In this document: positions 5,641-7,150 of the stretch, piece by piece | Position numbering within the stretch: position 1 is the first letter of the stretch | How the letters are laid out: every line of letters starts with the position of its first letter | NCBI GenBank assembly: GCA_031255695.1 | Contig: JAIRSA010000117.1 | Span: 1-7,150, forward strand | DNA from: Eubacteriales Family XIII. Incertae Sedis bacterium | Lineage (GTDB): Bacteria; Bacillota; Clostridia; Peptostreptococcales; Anaerovoracaceae | Direction: 5' to 3' | Length of the DNA stretch: 7,150 bases | Made by a program: the position numbers and the translations under genes | Notes under the pieces: model-generated | What the model was told of the DNA's origin: nothing | The model's database searches: none | What the model saw: the letters and a program-made list of their open reading frames with translations, nothing else

Positions 5641-5733
5641 GCCAAATCTCTGCCAAATCTCTGCTTTACGCCAAATCTCTGCGCCGCTGCGCCAAATCCC
5701 AGATCTCATTTTGCGCCAAGCGATTGAGATTTT
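5641..5733. repeat. array of GCCAAATCTCTG-type direct repeats
   Basis: GCCAAATCTCTG occurs at 5641-5652, 5652-5663 and 5670-5681, with variants GCCAAATCCCAG at 5691-5702 and GCCAAGCGATTG at 5715-5726. Spacings are 11, 18, 21 and 24 bp. A larger 29-bp unit, TTTACGCCAAATCTCTG, is seen at 5636 and 5665. The flanking CAAATCTCAGATTTCATTTT (from 5612) and CAAATCCCAGATCTCATTTT (from 5693) also match. The array lies between the two divergent promoters, where regulator-binding iterations are expected; slippage-made minisatellite is the alternative. Confidence 0.8.
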
Positions 5734-5752
5734 GCCGCAGACAGTGTATACT
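5724..5752 (+). promoter_or_regulatory. sigma-A-type promoter of bioY
   Basis: TTGAGA (5724-5729) and TATACT (5747-5752) are 17 bp apart. Transcription would start near 5759, leaving a leader of about 148 nt before bioY. A second -10-like TATAAT (5763-5768) follows without a good -35 partner. GACAG (5740-5744) and CTGTC (5758-5762) form a dyad centred on the -10 box, a natural place for a repressor. Confidence 0.7.
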
Positions 5753-5803
5753 ATATCCTGTCTATAATACTGTTCATAAGAGGCCGCGGGAGGCTGCGCG
5801 AAG

Positions 5804-5923
5804 ATGAAATTTATAAGCCGGATGCAAGGCTTGTTTTCGCGCGACGGCGCACAGCGGCTAATGAAGGATAAATATTGGGAATTATTGGAAATTAAAGGAG
5901 GCAAAAATGTCAAGGGGCAATGA
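5804..5923 (+). CDS. possible 39-residue leader ORF overlapping the bioY start
   Basis: ATG 5804 opens a frame of 39 codons ending TGA 5921-5923, seventeen bases inside bioY in another frame. GGGAGG (5788-5793) lies 10 bases upstream, an acceptable though wide ribosome binding site. The peptide (MKFISRMQGLFSRDGAQRLM, then KDKYWELLEIKGGKNVKGQ) is basic and could form an amphipathic helix; I know no family for it. Its reading would cover the bioY ribosome binding site (AAAGGAGG, 5894-5901), so translation of one could affect the other. It may equally be a chance frame: evidence is limited to the start signal, length and position. Confidence 0.3.
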   Translation: MKFISRMQGLFSRDGAQRLMKDKYWELLEIKGGKNVKGQ

Positions 5924-6500
5924 ATCGAGGCTGAATCTTCGTATGACTGTCTATTGCGCGCTGTTCACTGCGCTTATTATCATCGGCGGCTATATAAGCG
6001 TGCCTATACCGGTAGGGCCTGTCCCCATCGTGCTTGCGGACCTTTTCGTCATGGCGGCGGGCCTGTTCCTCGGCCCTAAGTTCGGCATGGCGAGCGCGGC
6101 CCTGTATCTGGGGCTGGGTGCGGTCGGGCTGCCCGTGTTCGCCGGTGGGACCTCGGGCCTGGCGGTGCTTTTCGGGCCGACTGGGGGCTTCCTGTTCGGC
6201 TATATCCTGGCGGCTGGGGCCGCAGGCCTGGTTGCGGGCAGGATGAAGCCTGGCATCCCCGCCTGGCTGGCCGCAATGATCGCTGCCAACATAGCCCTGT
6301 ACGCCGTGGGCGTGCCCTGGCTGAAATTCCTGCTTAACATGAGCTGGCCGGCGGCATTGGCGGTGGGGCTGACCCCGTTTGTCGCGGGGGTGGCGATAAA
6401 GATCGCCGCCGCTGTGGCCCTGTGCCGCGCCCTGCTGCCGAGGTTCAGGCAGGCCATGGCGCCCGCCGCCCTCGCGCAGGCCGACAGCGAGGGGAACTGA
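5907..6500 (+). CDS. bioY: BioY, biotin-binding S component of an ECF transporter
   Basis: BioY is the membrane protein that captures biotin and, with an energy-coupling module (two ATPases and a T component), imports it. The 197 residues are the normal length. About six membrane spans can be followed: 13-31, 40-57, 60-80, 85-110, 118-135 and 147-175. Family marks include the N-terminal helix with MTVYCALFTALIIIGGYIS (13-31), VPIPVGPVPIVLADLFVMAA (32-51), GLPVFAGGTSGLAVLFGPTGGFLFGYI (74-100) and the P157/K165 region in the last span. The start is fixed by AAAGGAGG five bases upstream. The stop codon abuts the ATG of the ATPase gene, so the two are co-transcribed and probably translationally coupled. 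The C-terminal tail (178-197) is an Ala-rich extension. Control is likely at the promoter at 5724-5752. Confidence 0.96.
   Translation: MSRGNESRLNLRMTVYCALFTALIIIGGYISVPIPVGPVPIVLADLFVMAAGLFLGPKFGMASAALYLGLGAVGLPVFAGGTSGLAVLFGPTGGFLFGYILAAGAAGLVAGRMKPGIPAWLAAMIAANIALYAVGVPWLKFLLNMSWPAALAVGLTPFVAGVAIKIAAAVALCRALLPRFRQAMAPAALAQADSEGN
6489..6494 (+). promoter_or_regulatory. ribosome binding site of the ATPase gene, inside bioY
   Basis: GAGGGG lies within the last bioY codons, six bases before the ATG at 6501. It fixes the ATPase start directly after the bioY TGA (6498-6500). Confidence 0.7.
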
Positions 6501-7150
6501 ATGCCGGTTTTGGAAGCGCAGGGCCTGACGCATGTTTTCCCGGACGGCACTATTGCCATAGACGATATCAGCCTGAAGATCGGCGGGGGCGAGTTTGTGA
6601 TAGTCGCAGGGGCGAACGGCTCCGGCAAGACTGTATTCATACGCCATCTGAACGGCCTGCTGATCCCGACGAAGGGGCGGGTGCTTATCGATGGCGTGCC
6701 CATCAATAAGGACATCGCTGCCGCAAGGAGGAAAATCGGCTTGATTTTCCAGGATTCCGACAGCCAGATCGTAGGGCAGACCGTGGCGGAGGACGTCGCC
6801 TTCGGCCCGGAGAACCTGAACCTGCCAAGGAGCGAGGTCGAGAGGATCGTAAGCCATTCCCTTGACGCTGTCGGGCTGGGGCAGCACGCCGCCCAGAGCC
6901 CGCATTCGCTGTCCGGCGGGCAGAAAAGGAAGCTCGCCATAGCGGGCGTCCTGGCGATGAACCCTGATGTCATCATGTTCGACGAGCCATTCACGGGCCT
7001 GGACTTCCCTGGGGTCAGGCAGGTGCTGAAACAGATCGTGCGGCTCCACAAGGCCGGGCACACGATAGTGCTGGTCACGCACGAGCTGGAAAAGGCCCTG
7101 GCCCACGCCGACAGGCTGGTGATCATACACAAGGGGAAGCTGGCGGAGGA
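6501..7150 (+). CDS. bioM: ECF transporter ATP-binding protein (BioM/CbiO-like), 3' end outside window
   Basis: This is the ATPase that powers biotin uptake with BioY. 216 codons are visible and the frame is open at the right edge; full-length relatives have about 230-280 residues. Motifs in order: Walker A GANGSGKT (37-44), Q-loop FQDSDSQIVGQTVAEDVAFGPEN (83-105, the ECF/CbiO-typical form with Q84), signature LSGGQKRKLAIAG (137-149), Walker B VIMFDEP (157-163), D-loop TGLD (165-168) and switch H194. Sequence type and position after bioY favour BioM in a bioY-bioM-bioN order; a general EcfA serving several S components is possible. The T component should lie just downstream. The start follows the bioY stop immediately, with GAGGGG six bases upstream. 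Confidence 0.95.
   Translation, partial: MPVLEAQGLTHVFPDGTIAIDDISLKIGGGEFVIVAGANGSGKTVFIRHLNGLLIPTKGRVLIDGVPINKDIAAARRKIGLIFQDSDSQIVGQTVAEDVAFGPENLNLPRSEVERIVSHSLDAVGLGQHAAQSPHSLSGGQKRKLAIAGVLAMNPDVIMFDEPFTGLDFPGVRQVLKQIVRLHKAGHTIVLVTHELEKALAHADRLVIIHKGKLAE

Larger units (their letters stand above)
5554..5906. other. divergent control region between divIC and bioY
   Basis: This 353-bp gap is much more AT-rich than its surroundings. From left to right it holds the divIC promoter, a palindrome over its -35 box, an array of GCCAAATCTCTG-type repeats, the bioY promoter with a dyad over its -10 box, and a leader with a possible small ORF. I see no TTGTTAACC-type BirA operator and no recognised riboswitch. 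Confidence 0.7.

Noticed and set aside
5641..5733. CRISPR-like array
   Set aside because: Repeats of 12 bp with 0-12 bp between them are far too short and irregular, and no cas gene is present.
5753..5906. BirA operator or biotin riboswitch upstream of bioY
   Set aside because: No TTGTTAACC/GGTTAACAA arms are visible and no biotin riboswitch consensus is known to me to match here.
5554..5913. N-terminal extension of DivIC by 120 residues
   Set aside because: It would run through the promoter and repeat array; the start at 5553 has GGAGG at ideal spacing and the usual MAKK-type beginning.
5910..7130. Long minus-strand open frames (up to 406 codons) opposite bioY and the ATPase gene
   Set aside because: Both plus-strand genes have clear family motifs and ribosome binding sites; the antisense products are His/Arg/Gln-rich with no family resemblance.

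Overview
The window is G+C-rich bacterial chromosome, most likely from a high-GC Clostridia-like member of the Bacillota (Firmicutes). The evidence is an RNase M5 gene joined to ksgA, a DivIC-type divisome protein, a biotin ECF transporter (BioY plus a CbiO-like ATPase), AGGAGG-type ribosome binding sites and a REC/HD-GYP regulator. The species cannot be named from the sequence. No rRNA, tRNA, CRISPR array, intact insertion sequence or phage gene was seen.

Left part (1-2795), signalling. The 3' end of a sensor histidine kinase is followed on the same strand by a stand-alone histidine phosphotransfer (HPt) protein. Facing them on the minus strand is a response regulator with REC, HD-GYP and C-terminal PAS-like domains, with its own sigma-A-type promoter. 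Kinase, HPt and regulator could form a phosphorelay that controls c-di-GMP breakdown; this is inferred from proximity. Between the convergent genes lies a short relic of a PIN-domain (VapC-like) toxin that appears to have lost its middle, possibly with the tail of its antitoxin.

Centre (2796-5614, all minus strand), housekeeping RNA and division genes. The divIC-like gene has a clear promoter and ribosome binding site. Further along come rnmV (RNase M5, 5S rRNA maturation) and ksgA/rsmA (16S rRNA dimethyltransferase), which overlap by 8 bp. The ksgA frame carries an unusual in-frame 75-bp tandem repeat just before the NLPYY motif, adding about 56 residues. The gaps on either side of rnmV and divIC hold several direct repeats, including an apparent duplication of the 3' end of divIC.

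Right part (5554-7150). A divergent intergenic region separates divIC from the biotin uptake operon. It contains two facing promoters, an array of GCCAAATCTCTG-type repeats, two dyads over promoter elements, and a possible 39-codon leader ORF overlapping the bioY start. bioY and the adjoining ATPase gene (running off the window) encode the substrate-binding and one energising subunit of a biotin ECF transporter. A transmembrane T component (BioN/EcfT) is expected just beyond the right edge.

The most unusual items are the ksgA repeat insertion, the internally deleted PIN toxin and the repeat/dyad array in the divIC-bioY control region. I did not find a clear, wholly new multi-gene system.
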